In this document: positions 31,754-39,373 of the stretch, piece after piece
How the letters are laid out: the number at the start of each line of letters is the position of its first letter
Position numbering within the stretch: position 1 is the first letter of the stretch
Source: Hominenteromicrobium mulieris
GTDB lineage: Bacteria > Bacillota > Clostridia > Oscillospirales > Acutalibacteraceae
NCBI RefSeq assembly: GCF_020687165.1
Contig: NZ_JAJEQC010000001.1
Reading direction: 5' to 3' (one strand)
Length of the DNA: 64,000 bases
Notes under the pieces: model-generated
Database searches by the model: none
What the model was told of the DNA's origin: nothing
What the model saw: only the letters and a program-made list of their open reading frames with translations
Position numbers and translations under genes: made by a program

Positions 31754-32564
31754 CCTGCACTGCCACACAAGATATTCGGACGGCTCCACGCCGCTTGAGG
31801 AGCTTATACAGCTTGCTGCGCTCCGCGGCGTGACGACGTTCGCGCTCACCGACCACGATACCATGGCGGGCTGCGAATGCGCGTTGGAGCTTGGGCGGGG
31901 AGCGGGCGTGACGGTGATTCCCGGCGTGGAAATTTCTGCTGCAGACCCGAAGCGTCACGGCAAAGCGCATATCCTGTGCTATAAGCCGAAGAAGCCCGAA
32001 GTGTTGCTGCCGCTGCTGCAAAAAACGACGGACAGCCGCCATGCGGCGATGCTACGCTCCGTTGATAAAGTCTGCCGCCTGTATGCGATTCCGCGCGAGA
32101 TGATTCTGCGCCGCGCGGAGGGCTCGACGAATATCTACAAGCAGCACGTTTTGCAGGCGTTAATGGACGCCGGCTACGCGAGTGAGATGTTCGGCGAGGT
32201 TTTTAAGAAGCTCTATGATTCCAAAACGGGCATCGCCTACGAGAAGGTGGATTATCCCGACATCGATACCGTGATGGATGCGGTTGACGCCGCAGAGGGC
32301 ATCGCGGTCTTGGCGCACCCGAGCGAATACCACAGCATGGATCTTCTGCGCGAGCTGTGCAGAAACCACCGCATCCGCGGCATTGAAGTTTATCATCCGC
32401 GCAACACGGAGGAGGATAAAGCGGAAATGTTGCGCTTAGCTGAAAAGTATGACCTTGCCGTCACCGGCGGCACGGATTATCACGGCTTTTACACGACAAA
32501 GAAAAATCCGGTCGGCACGTTCACGACGGCCGAATCCGAATTTGATAAATTATTTTCTGAATGA
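31743..32564 (+). CDS. PHP domain phosphoesterase (TrpH/YciV-like)
   Basis: The 273-residue protein begins SIDLHCHTRYSDGSTPLEELIQLAALRGVTTFALTDHDTM, the PHP HxH and DHD metal motifs, with VIPGVEISA, AVLAHPSE and VTGGTDYHG. This is the RNase AM/YciV-type group: 3'-5' phosphatase or exonuclease acting on short oligonucleotides or nucleotides. It overlaps the permease by 11 bases and the next gene's reading frame by 4, forming a coupled cluster. Whether it acts on RNA here is inference from the family. Confidence 0.9.
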   Translation: MSIDLHCHTRYSDGSTPLEELIQLAALRGVTTFALTDHDTMAGCECALELGRGAGVTVIPGVEISAADPKRHGKAHILCYKPKKPEVLLPLLQKTTDSRHAAMLRSVDKVCRLYAIPREMILRRAEGSTNIYKQHVLQALMDAGYASEMFGEVFKKLYDSKTGIAYEKVDYPDIDTVMDAVDAAEGIAVLAHPSEYHSMDLLRELCRNHRIRGIEVYHPRNTEEDKAEMLRLAEKYDLAVTGGTDYHGFYTTKKNPVGTFTTAESEFDKLFSE

Positions 32565-32578
32565 AAGGGAAATGCAAA

Positions 32579-32839
32579 ATGAAGTATGATTTCACACCGA
32601 AAGGTGTATGTTCCAGAGGCATTCATGTAGAGCTCGACGGCGACGTTATCCGCTCCGTGAAATTCGATGGCGGCTGTAACGGCAATACGCAGGGCGTGGC
32701 AGCGCTTGCGGTCGGTATGACCGTTGACGAATACGTAAAGCGCTGCAAGGGCATCAAGTGCGGCTTTAAGAACACCTCCTGCCCGGATCAGCTCGCGCTC
32801 GCACTGGAAGAAGCGCTCGCAGAGCAGAAGAAGGCATAA
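32579..32839 (+). CDS. TSCPD domain protein (TIGR03905 family)
   Basis: The 86-residue protein is KYDFTPKGVCSRGIHVELDGDVIRSVKFDGGCNGNTQGVAAL, with KCGFKNTSCPDQLALAL near the end carrying the SCPDQL motif that names the TSCPD family. Related domains occur in ribonucleotide reductase proteins and NrdJ-like proteins. Short stand-alone members are conserved in Clostridia but have no assigned role. ATG 32579 has AAAGGGAAA upstream; ATG 32561 gives an implausible extra leader. Confidence 0.9.
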   Translation: MKYDFTPKGVCSRGIHVELDGDVIRSVKFDGGCNGNTQGVAALAVGMTVDEYVKRCKGIKCGFKNTSCPDQLALALEEALAEQKKA

Positions 32840-32860
32840 GTAATTTGCTCAAGAGAAATT

Positions 32861-32889
32861 ACCCGGAGAGAAACTCTTTCCGGGTTTTT
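32861..32889 (+). terminator. Intrinsic terminator
   Basis: ACCCGGA and TTCCGGGT with AGAG/CTCT inside form a stem, followed by TTTTTC. Confidence 0.8.
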
Positions 32890-32901
32890 CTCTGTTTGGG
32901 C

Positions 32902-32929
32902 TTGATTTTTCCTCAGAATACGGTATAAT
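32902..32929 (+). promoter_or_regulatory. tRNA-Leu promoter
   Basis: TTGATT at 32902-32907 and TATAAT at 32924-32929 are 16 bases apart, ending 19 bases before the tRNA. Confidence 0.68.
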
Positions 32930-32948
32930 AGTTTAGTCAACAAAATAT

Positions 32949-33031
32949 GCGGGTATGGCGGAATTGGCAGACGCGCCAGATTTAGGTTCTGGTACTTCGG
33001 TGTGCAGGTTCAAGTCCTGTTACCCGCACCA
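32949..33031 (+). tRNA. tRNA-Leu (anticodon TAG), CCA encoded
   Basis: The acceptor stem GCGGGTA pairs with TACCCGC; the anticodon stem CCAGA/TCTGG holds TTTAGGT with anticodon TAG, which reads CUA-type leucine codons. A long variable arm (TACTTCGGTGT) is class II as expected for Leu, and the T arm is CAGG-TTCAAGT-CCTG. The gene carries CCA. It has its own promoter and a strong terminator downstream. Confidence 0.95.
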
Positions 33032-33033
33032 TA

Positions 33034-33073
33034 AGTCCGCCGTAATTTTGATAGAATTACGGCGGACTTTTTG
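33034..33073 (+). terminator. Strong terminator after tRNA-Leu
   Basis: AGTCCGCCGTAATT (33034-33047) pairs with AATTACGGCGGACT (33055-33068), followed by TTTTTG. Confidence 0.9.
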
Positions 33074-33151
33074 TCATCTTGCTAAGTGCTTTATTAAATG
33101 ATATAATGAGGGCAATAAATTGTAGTTTAATTAATCACCAAACTTAAAGGA

Positions 33152-34009
33152 GTGAATAAAAATAAATTGACCGAATATGAGAAATTTTGGGATGAAATGT
33201 CCAAAACGGAAGAAGTTGATTATGACGATGAAATGATAAATCGTCTTTTGAGGCTCAAGGCAATTCAAAGCCATTTATCAGGGGTTCATAAAATTTTGGA
33301 TGTAGGAGCAGCAACAGGAGCTTATTCCATACCTTTGGCTAGAATGGGCTTTGATGTAGTACATTTGGATTTATCTGATGAAATGATTAAGGCGGCAAAA
33401 GATAAAGCGATAGGTTTAACAAACATTCAGTTTATTAAGCACAATGCTTGTTGTCTGGATGTATTCGAGAATAATGAATTTGACCTTGTGTTATGTTTTG
33501 ACGGGGCAATTTCATTCTCTGGAAGCAAGGCAGAAGATGTAATTGCTGAAATATGCAGAGTCGGAAAAAAGGTAATGCTTTCGGTTTCTAGCAAAAGTTG
33601 TATGACAGTCACATGGCTGAACTATAGTCTTAGTAAACTGCACTACATTCACCCGTCCGTAAAGGACATAATGGAAACAGGTTGCTTTAACAAAGAGAAC
33701 TACGACAATGCTGAGGAACTTACATCCATTGCTGAATTAAAAGCCTATGATATTGATGAATTAAGGGATGTTTTGAACAAAAACGGGATGAATGTTTTGG
33801 AATGTCGCAGCATTGGTAGTCTAACGCATCTGTATTTGTTGCATCTTTATCGGCAGAATTCCGCTCAAGAAGTGCATAAGAAAATCAATGAAATCAGTAT
33901 GGACAAGAAATTTCTTGAAATCTGCGATTATTACGACAAATATGTTATGCCAAACGGTATGGGCAGTTTCAGACGTGCGGGTATATTTGCGATAGCAGAA
34001 AAACCGTAA
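33152..34009 (+). CDS. Class I SAM-dependent methyltransferase in AT-rich islet
   Basis: The protein of up to 285 residues has KILDVGAATGAYSIPLARMG (SAM-binding motif I), VHLDLSDEMI (motif II with acidic residue) and DLVLCFDGAISF, the class I fold. The C-terminal third has no obvious family motif. The composition is much richer in A and T than the rest of the window, indicating recent transfer. GTG 33152 overlaps its own AAAGGAG, so the true start is uncertain; a TTG at 33167 is possible. The target (small molecule or RNA) is unknown. Confidence 0.82.
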   Translation: MNKNKLTEYEKFWDEMSKTEEVDYDDEMINRLLRLKAIQSHLSGVHKILDVGAATGAYSIPLARMGFDVVHLDLSDEMIKAAKDKAIGLTNIQFIKHNACCLDVFENNEFDLVLCFDGAISFSGSKAEDVIAEICRVGKKVMLSVSSKSCMTVTWLNYSLSKLHYIHPSVKDIMETGCFNKENYDNAEELTSIAELKAYDIDELRDVLNKNGMNVLECRSIGSLTHLYLLHLYRQNSAQEVHKKINEISMDKKFLEICDYYDKYVMPNGMGSFRRAGIFAIAEKP

Positions 34010-34195
34010 GCAAAAAGTTGGTTTACGAGTGTGTCCTCAATAATGTTTCACTTTAAATTGAGTACAAGTCTGTTCCACCACTCACAACAACCACACGCGG
34101 CTGTTATCTGTCGCAGCCAAAACAATCCGGTGAATTGTTTTGGCGTTGCGATACAATGAGGCAACGACAGTTGCCCATAACCTAATTCAAAGTCA

Positions 34196-34225
34196 CAGGT
34201 TCGACCCCTGCTACCCGCACCATAA
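34196..34225 (+). repeat. Second copy of the tRNA-Leu 3' end (att-like or tRNA remnant)
   Basis: The 30 bases match the tRNA-Leu T arm and 3' end at 33005-33034 at 26 positions; the last 14 bases (TACCCGCACCATAA) are identical. No 5' half of a tRNA is present upstream, so this is not a functional tRNA. The two copies flank the AT-rich methyltransferase, as expected for the ends of an integrated element. Confidence 0.6.
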
Positions 34226-34333
34226 AAACGAGTGTATTCAGAGGCTTTGGCTTTTGTGTTCACTCGTTTTAATATGCCATATATATGACACGATCGGCCG
34301 AACGGCGAAGCGAAAATCAGAGAATACTATGAA

Positions 34334-34513
34334 ATGGCACAGGGTATCGTTGAAGCTATCAATCAAAAATCGAACGCCCAAGAAATCTGGAACGAGGTAT
34401 ATAAAGATCTCGTTGAGCCGTGTGTAAACATGATTCATCACAATAAAAATGAAAGTGCTTATACGCTTTATAAACTTTATTCTCTGAAATTGAATCAAAA
34501 ATACAAAGCATAA
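34334..34513 (+). pseudogene. Short open frame, probably remnant of an unknown gene
   Basis: The 59-codon frame reads MAQGIVEAINQKSNAQEIW and continues to ESAYTLYKLYSLKL, a clean helical, AT-rich protein. In-frame codons without a start extend about 14 further upstream (DRPNGEAKIREYYE). No ribosome binding site is seen. It could be the C-terminal end of a disrupted element gene. I do not recognise a family. Confidence 0.4.
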
Positions 34514-34520
34514 GAATCGA

Positions 34521-34563
34521 AAACAGAAGGTCAAGCCGGATAAGAGACTTGACCTTCTGTTTT
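34521..34563. terminator. Bidirectional terminator
   Basis: AAACAGAAGGTCAAG (34521-34535) pairs with CTTGACCTTCTGTTT (34548-34562), with A and T tracts on the two sides. On the minus strand it ends the lysine operon. Confidence 0.85.
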
Positions 34564-34585
34564 CGTATTTATAGTTGCCTAAAAA

Positions 34586-35059
34586 TTATTTCGCGTTGGC
34601 CGCTTCTTCGATGGCTTCCAAAACGGTGTCGTAGTCCGCTTCCGTGACGAGGAGGGAGATCTCGACTTCGGAAGTCGTGATGAGGCGGATGTCGGCGTCG
34701 CTTGCGGCGATGGCGCTGAACACTCTGGCTGCCATGCCCGGCGTGTTTTTCATCTGCGGGTCATAGACGGAGATTTTATGGTTCACGCTGCTGACGATAA
34801 CCTTGATGCCGGTCTCGGTCTTGAGCGTATTCGCAAAAGACAGCACTTCGATGAGGTCTTGGTCAGAAATGGTAAAAGAAAGGCCGGCATTTGCACCGTG
34901 GTTCGGGGGCATGGAGATCATATCGATGTTGATATCGAGCTCCGCGATGCGCTCGAATACCTCAGCCATAAAGCCTGTGGTGGCGGGGCTGCCTTGCAGG
35001 GTGACCAGTGTGATATTGCTGACCGTGCTGATTTCGGTTGTGCCCATGATCTGTTCCAT
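34586..35059 (-). CDS. Stand-alone ACT domain protein (aspartokinase regulatory-like)
   Basis: The 157-residue protein has two ACT modules: SNITLVTLQGSPATTGFMAEVFERIAELDINIDMIS and ISVYDPQMKNTPGMAARVFSAIAASDADIRLITTSEVEISLLV, matching the C-terminal part of class III aspartate kinase without the kinase domain. It is the last gene of the asd-dapA-dapB operon, 6 bases after dapB. It may be a separate regulatory subunit acting on an aspartokinase encoded elsewhere; that is inference. The start could be ATG 35059 or the in-frame ATG 35047, which has better spacing from AAAGG. Confidence 0.85.
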   Translation of the reverse strand: MEQIMGTTEISTVSNITLVTLQGSPATTGFMAEVFERIAELDINIDMISMPPNHGANAGLSFTISDQDLIEVLSFANTLKTETGIKVIVSSVNHKISVYDPQMKNTPGMAARVFSAIAASDADIRLITTSEVEISLLVTEADYDTVLEAIEEAANAK

Positions 35060-35065
35060 CCTTTC

Positions 35066-35821
35066 TTAAACCAAAGCGGACATGTCGTAAAGGCCGGGGC
35101 CTTTGCCGCTCATGAATACCGCTGCGTTTACTGCGCCCACCGCGAACAGCTCTTTGGACTGCGCAGAATGGGAGAGCGTGATGACCTCGTTGTTGCCCGC
35201 AAAGATCACTTCATGCTCGCCGACAATGGTGCCGCCGCGCACGGAGTGAATGCCAATCTCGCTCTTTTCGCGCTTTTTGCGCTGTGCGTGGCGATCGTAC
35301 ATATACTGCGTTTCGCCGTCGCGCACGGAAGCAAGCGCATCGGCAAGCATCAAAGCCGTGCCGCTCGGCGCATCAATCTTCTGATTGTGGTGCTTTTCGA
35401 CGATCTCAATGTCGAACTGGTCGCCGAGCACCTTTGCCGCCTTTTTTGCAAGCTCCAGCATCAGGTTAATGCCGAGTGACATGTTGCGGGAATAGAAGAT
35501 TGGCTGCGTTTCGGAAGCTTTGGTAAGCTCCGCGGTCTGCTCTGCTGTGTAGCCCGTGGTGCAGAGTACGGCCGGAATGCCGCCCTTTTCCGCCGCGTAG
35601 TGCAAAATCGGCGTCAAAAGGGAGGGGTGGGAGAAGTCGATGATAACATCTGCCGCTTCCGCTACCTGATCGATGGAGGTGTAAGCGGGGTAGGAAGCAG
35701 TCTGTGCATTGACGTTCAGATCAACGCCGGCAACAATCTCGCAATCGGTGCGTTCGGAAACAAGCTGCGTGATGAAGTGACCCATTTTGCCGCAGCAGCC
35801 ACATAAAATAATCCTTGTCAT
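35066..35821 (-). CDS. dapB: 4-hydroxy-tetrahydrodipicolinate reductase
   Basis: The 251-residue protein begins RIILCGCCGKMGHFITQL (NAD(P)-binding), has DFSHPSLLTPILHYA, the DapB catalytic signature EKHHNQKIDAPSGTALMLADAL, and GEHEVIFAGNNEVITLSHSA. It reduces HTPA to tetrahydrodipicolinate in the lysine and diaminopimelate pathway. Part of the asd-dapA-dapB operon, downstream of dapA by about 24 bases. Confidence 0.96.
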   Translation of the reverse strand: MTRIILCGCCGKMGHFITQLVSERTDCEIVAGVDLNVNAQTASYPAYTSIDQVAEAADVIIDFSHPSLLTPILHYAAEKGGIPAVLCTTGYTAEQTAELTKASETQPIFYSRNMSLGINLMLELAKKAAKVLGDQFDIEIVEKHHNQKIDAPSGTALMLADALASVRDGETQYMYDRHAQRKKREKSEIGIHSVRGGTIVGEHEVIFAGNNEVITLSHSAQSKELFAVGAVNAAVFMSGKGPGLYDMSALV

Positions 35822-35845
35822 TTTACGTCCGTTCCTTTCTTTTAA

Positions 35846-36736
35846 TCAGGCGAGCTGCAGATGCTTTGCCATTTCGGCCTTCAGCTTTGCAATCTGCTCA
35901 TCGGACATATCGACAAGCGGCAAGCGGCAGTGGCCGCAGTTGAAGCCCATCAGGTTCAATGCCTGCTTTACCGGGATTGGGTTGACGTCCATGAACAGTG
36001 CGTTCATGAGGTCGAGATACTTAAACGTGAGTGCCTGCGCCGTCTTGAGGTCGCCCGCAACAGAAGCGGTGGCAAGCTCGTGCATTTCTTTCGGCATGAT
36101 GTTGGAGAATGTAGAGATGACGCCCTTGCCGCCGAGAGACGCAATCGGCAAAGTCTGCGTGTCTTCACCGGAGTAAACCGTGAGGTCATCACCGCAAAGC
36201 TCACGCGTTTTGATGAGCGCGGAGATGTCGTGGTTCGCTTCCTTTGTGGCAACGATGTTCTGCGTCTTCGAGAGCTCGTAGTACGTTTCCGGCAGAATGT
36301 TGAGGCCGGTGCGGCTCGGGACATTATACACAATGCACGGAATTTTTACACTGCCTGCGATGCGGTTGAAGCTTGCAACGAGGCCGCGCTGGGAAGTCTT
36401 GTTGTAGTACGGCGTGACAAGCAGAAGGCCGTTTGCGCCGAGTGCTTCTGCTTTTTGGGAGAGCTCCACGGCGTAGGCGGTATCATTGCTGCCGGTGCCT
36501 GCGATGACCGGCACGCGGCCGGCAACCTTGTTTACGGTGAACTCGATGACCTTCACGTGCTCTTCATCGGTGAGCGTTGCCGCTTCGCCGGTGGTACCGC
36601 AGGTGACAATGGCATCGGTGCCGCTTGTGATCTGAAACTCGATGAGCTTTTCAAGCTCCTCGTAGTTTACGGACATATCCGGGTTAAACGGGGTAACAAG
36701 TGCCACCGCTGCGCCGGTAAAAATGGTTTCTTTCAT
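35846..36736 (-). CDS. dapA: 4-hydroxy-tetrahydrodipicolinate synthase
   Basis: The 296-residue protein has VALVTPFNPDMSVNYEEL, TCGTTGEAATLTDEEH (GTTGE), YNVPSRTGLNI with catalytic Tyr, and ATKEANHDIS with the Schiff-base Lys. It condenses aspartate semialdehyde with pyruvate. ATG 36736 is preceded by AGGAGG. Second gene of the lysine-riboswitch operon. Confidence 0.97.
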   Translation of the reverse strand: MKETIFTGAAVALVTPFNPDMSVNYEELEKLIEFQITSGTDAIVTCGTTGEAATLTDEEHVKVIEFTVNKVAGRVPVIAGTGSNDTAYAVELSQKAEALGANGLLLVTPYYNKTSQRGLVASFNRIAGSVKIPCIVYNVPSRTGLNILPETYYELSKTQNIVATKEANHDISALIKTRELCGDDLTVYSGEDTQTLPIASLGGKGVISTFSNIMPKEMHELATASVAGDLKTAQALTFKYLDLMNALFMDVNPIPVKQALNLMGFNCGHCRLPLVDMSDEQIAKLKAEMAKHLQLA

Positions 36737-36760
36737 CTAAAAAATACCTCCTGAACGGTA

Positions 36761-37840
36761 TCAGTCAAAATAGCCCTTCTTTGCGAGCAGCTCTGCAAGC
36801 AGAACACCGCCGCCTGCTGCGCCGCGCAGCGTGTTGTGGGAAAGGCAAACGAACTTGTAGTCATACTGGGTATCCGGGCGCAGTCTGCCGATGGAAACGG
36901 CCATACCATGCTCCAGTTCACGGTCGAGTTTTGCCTGCGGACGGTCTGCTTCCGTAAAGTAGTGCAGGAACTGCTTCGGTGCGCTCGGCAGCTCGAGCTC
37001 CTGTGCCGGGCCGCGGAACTCTGTCCAACGGCGGATGATTTCCTCCGGTGAGACCTTCTTTTCCATGGAGACGAACACCGCAGCCGTATGGCCGTCGGAA
37101 ACCGGCACGCGGAAGCACTGTGCCGTGATGGACGGGGTGGTCGCGTTGACAATCTTATCGCCCTCAATGTGGCCCCACAGCTTCATCGGCTCCTGCTCGG
37201 ATTTTTCTTCCTCGCCGCCGATATACGGGATGACGTTGTCGAGAATATCGGGATACGTTTCAAAGGTTTTGCCGGCGCCGGAGATGGCCTGATATGTGCA
37301 GGCGAGCACCTTCGTGACGCCGAGGTCCATCAGCGGGTGAATAGCCGGAACGTAGCTCTGAAGGGAGCAGTTGGACTTTACGGCGATAAAGCCGCGCTTT
37401 GTGCCGAGGCGCTTTCTCTGTGCGTTGATGATTTCAATGTGGTCGGCGTTGATCTCCGGCACAACCATCGGCACATCCTCGACGCCGCGGTTTGCGCTGT
37501 TGTTGGAGACGACCGGGCACTCTTTTTTCGCATAAGCTTCTTCAAGGGCGCGGATTTCGTCTTTTTTCATATCGACGGCGCAGAATACAAAATCGACCTT
37601 GGAGACGACTTCGTCCATATCTGCAACAGCGTCTAAGATGATCATATCCGCCATACTTGTGGGAATGGGCGTTTTCATAGCCCAACGCTTTTCTACGACG
37701 CTTTTATATGTTTTACCGGCGGAGCGGGAAGAGGCCGCAAGCGCGGTCACGTTGAACCACGGATGATTTTCAAGGAGTGTTGCAAAACGCTGACCGACCA
37801 TGCCTGTGCAACCAATGATACCGACATTATACTTTTTCAT
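36761..37840 (-). CDS. asd: Aspartate-semialdehyde dehydrogenase, archaeal/fungal type
   Basis: The 359-residue protein has the NADP-binding start VGIIGCTGMVGQRFATLLENHPW, SNNSANRG, the active Cys in VKSNCSLQSYVPAIHPL, and TPSITAQCFRVPVSDGHT. Its length and motifs match the TIGR00978 branch rather than the usual bacterial Asd. It makes aspartate semialdehyde for DAP/lysine, threonine and methionine. ATG 37840 has AGGACGGG upstream; the in-frame GTG at 37849 is too close to it. First gene of the operon behind the lysine riboswitch. Confidence 0.94.
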   Translation of the reverse strand: MKKYNVGIIGCTGMVGQRFATLLENHPWFNVTALAASSRSAGKTYKSVVEKRWAMKTPIPTSMADMIILDAVADMDEVVSKVDFVFCAVDMKKDEIRALEEAYAKKECPVVSNNSANRGVEDVPMVVPEINADHIEIINAQRKRLGTKRGFIAVKSNCSLQSYVPAIHPLMDLGVTKVLACTYQAISGAGKTFETYPDILDNVIPYIGGEEEKSEQEPMKLWGHIEGDKIVNATTPSITAQCFRVPVSDGHTAAVFVSMEKKVSPEEIIRRWTEFRGPAQELELPSAPKQFLHYFTEADRPQAKLDRELEHGMAVSIGRLRPDTQYDYKFVCLSHNTLRGAAGGGVLLAELLAKKGYFD

Positions 37841-37892
37841 TTCTTTCACCCGTCCTGTTTGCAGGACATCCTTTCAAAAATGATGAAATGTA

Positions 37893-37957
37893 CGCTCAAA
37901 AACAAAATTAAGGTCAAATTTCATTTTTGAGCGAAAAAAAACCGGTTGAAATCCGGT
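37893..37957 (-). terminator. Riboswitch expression platform with terminator
   Basis: On the minus strand ACCGG-ATTTCAA-CCGGT is followed by TTTTTTTT (terminator, 37933-37957). A second hairpin (37893-37932, GCTCAAAAA pairing with TTTTTGAGC) lies between it and asd. The T-rich terminator is the likely switch target of the lysine aptamer upstream. Confidence 0.8.
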
Positions 37958-38020
37958 CATACATACAATATAATAGAATGTGCACAGGCTTTTACGAAAG
38001 TCTCCCTGCGGAAAAGCTCT

Positions 38021-38189
38021 GATAGCACTCCATCCTATTGCAGATGACAGTTACGGGGCTTTCGCCACAGCAACCAGATCCAAGCGTACCACATGCGCTG
38101 AGATCTTCGGCGGTGTGTCCTTTTTCTGCGGGCCGATGCCTGTGGAGGGCCAAAACCCGCGGATACTCTTACAAACCGCGCCTCTATCC
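38021..38189 (-). promoter_or_regulatory. Lysine riboswitch aptamer
   Basis: Read on the minus strand, the RNA has GATAGAGGCGCGG then TAAGAGTA, then CACCGCCGAAG, then a GCTGTGGCGAAAGCCCC segment, then CTGTCA and TGGAGTGCTATC. These are the conserved blocks of the L-box, with P1 formed by GGATAG (38184-38189) and CTATC (38021-38026). It sits between a consensus promoter and asd-dapA-dapB. With lysine bound it should favour the terminator at 37933-37957. Confidence 0.95.
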
Positions 38190-38194
38190 TTATT

Positions 38195-38223
38195 ATAATA
38201 CATGGAATACGGATTGTTGTCAA
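38195..38223 (-). promoter_or_regulatory. Promoter of the lysine operon
   Basis: On the minus strand TTGACA (38223-38218) and TATTAT (38200-38195) are 17 bases apart. Confidence 0.82.
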
Positions 38224-38304
38224 TTTATTTATGAAAAATTCTTAGAATAATCCTGCGTAATTTGGGGGATGCGGCTATTTTAATTCAGATTGGAAGGAAT
38301 ATAC

Positions 38305-39351
38305 TTGGATACGCAGACTTTACAAACAAAAGATTTTGATTTTGAGCTTCCGGAAGAACTTATCGCCCAGACGCCGATTGAACCGCGTGACGCTTCGCGC
38401 CTGATGGTGTTGGACAAAACAACCGGTGAGATCGAGCACAGGCATTTTCACGACATCACGGAGTATTTGAATGAGGGCGATTGTCTTGTACTCAACAATT
38501 CCCGTGTTTTGCCTGCGCGTATTTACGGCATTAAAAACGAGACCGGCGCGCACGTTGAATTTTTGCTTCTGAAAAATTGCGGTGACGACGTATGGGAAGC
38601 ACTTGCAGGTCCGGGCAAGCGTGCAAAGGTCGGCACATCGTTCATGTTCGAGGGCAGCTCCATGACCTGCGAGGTCATTGAAGTGAAGGACGACGGCAAC
38701 CGCATGATCCGCTTCCATTACGACAAGGGCACGAACTTCTTCACGGAGCTGGATAAGATTGGCCAGATGCCGCTGCCGCCCTATATTAAAGAAAAGCTCA
38801 AGGATAAAGAGCGCTACCAGACGGTGTATTCCAAAGAGGAAGGTTCTGCCGCTGCGCCGACGGCCGGTCTGCACTTTACGCCGGAGCTGCTTGATGCAAT
38901 TCGCTCAAAAGGCGTGAAGGTCGTGTTCGTCACACTGCATGTCGGCCTTGGCACGTTCCGCCCGGTGAGCGTGGATAACATTCTCGACCACAAAATGCAT
39001 AGCGAGCATTATCACATGCCGAAAGAGACTGCCGATGCCATCAACGAGACGAAGAAAAACGGCGGACGCGTGATCGCTGTCGGCACTACGAGCTGCCGCA
39101 CGATTGAATCTGTCGCAAAGAAATGCGGCAAAATTTGCGAGGACGATGACTGGACGGATATTTTTATCTATCCGGGCTTTGAATTTAAGGGCCTTGATGC
39201 GCTCATCACGAACTTCCACTTGCCGGAAAGTACGCTCATCATGCTGGTCTCCGCGCTTGCGGGCCGCGAACACATTTTGAATGCGTATAACACTGCCGTC
39301 AAGGAGCGCTACCGCTTCTTCAGCTTCGGCGACGCCATGTTCATCAAATAA
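38305..39351 (+). CDS. queA: S-adenosylmethionine:tRNA ribosyltransferase-isomerase
   Basis: The 348-residue protein begins TLQTKDFDFELPEELIAQTPIEPRDASRLMVLDK, contains LNNSRVLPARIYG, GSAAAPTAGLHFT, TLHVGLGTFRPV, and FHLPESTLIMLVSALAG. It makes epoxyqueuosine on tRNA. The TTG at 38305 has GGAAGGA 6 bases upstream; no ATG is in place. It is followed by tgt, as in most Clostridia, and begins close to the divergent lysine operon promoter. Confidence 0.95.
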   Translation: MDTQTLQTKDFDFELPEELIAQTPIEPRDASRLMVLDKTTGEIEHRHFHDITEYLNEGDCLVLNNSRVLPARIYGIKNETGAHVEFLLLKNCGDDVWEALAGPGKRAKVGTSFMFEGSSMTCEVIEVKDDGNRMIRFHYDKGTNFFTELDKIGQMPLPPYIKEKLKDKERYQTVYSKEEGSAAAPTAGLHFTPELLDAIRSKGVKVVFVTLHVGLGTFRPVSVDNILDHKMHSEHYHMPKETADAINETKKNGGRVIAVGTTSCRTIESVAKKCGKICEDDDWTDIFIYPGFEFKGLDALITNFHLPESTLIMLVSALAGREHILNAYNTAVKERYRFFSFGDAMFIK

Positions 39352-39373
39352 ATTTGAAAGGAATTTTCTTTAC

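Noticed and set aside
34048..34263. Minus-strand frame containing GSRGRTCDF
   Set aside because: This is the well-known spurious translation of a tRNA 3' end on the opposite strand; it lies over the tRNA fragment and has no supporting homology.
33152..34513. Restriction-modification system at the methyltransferase islet
   Set aside because: No restriction enzyme or specificity gene is adjacent, and the methyltransferase looks like a small-molecule or generic class I type without a DNA recognition domain.
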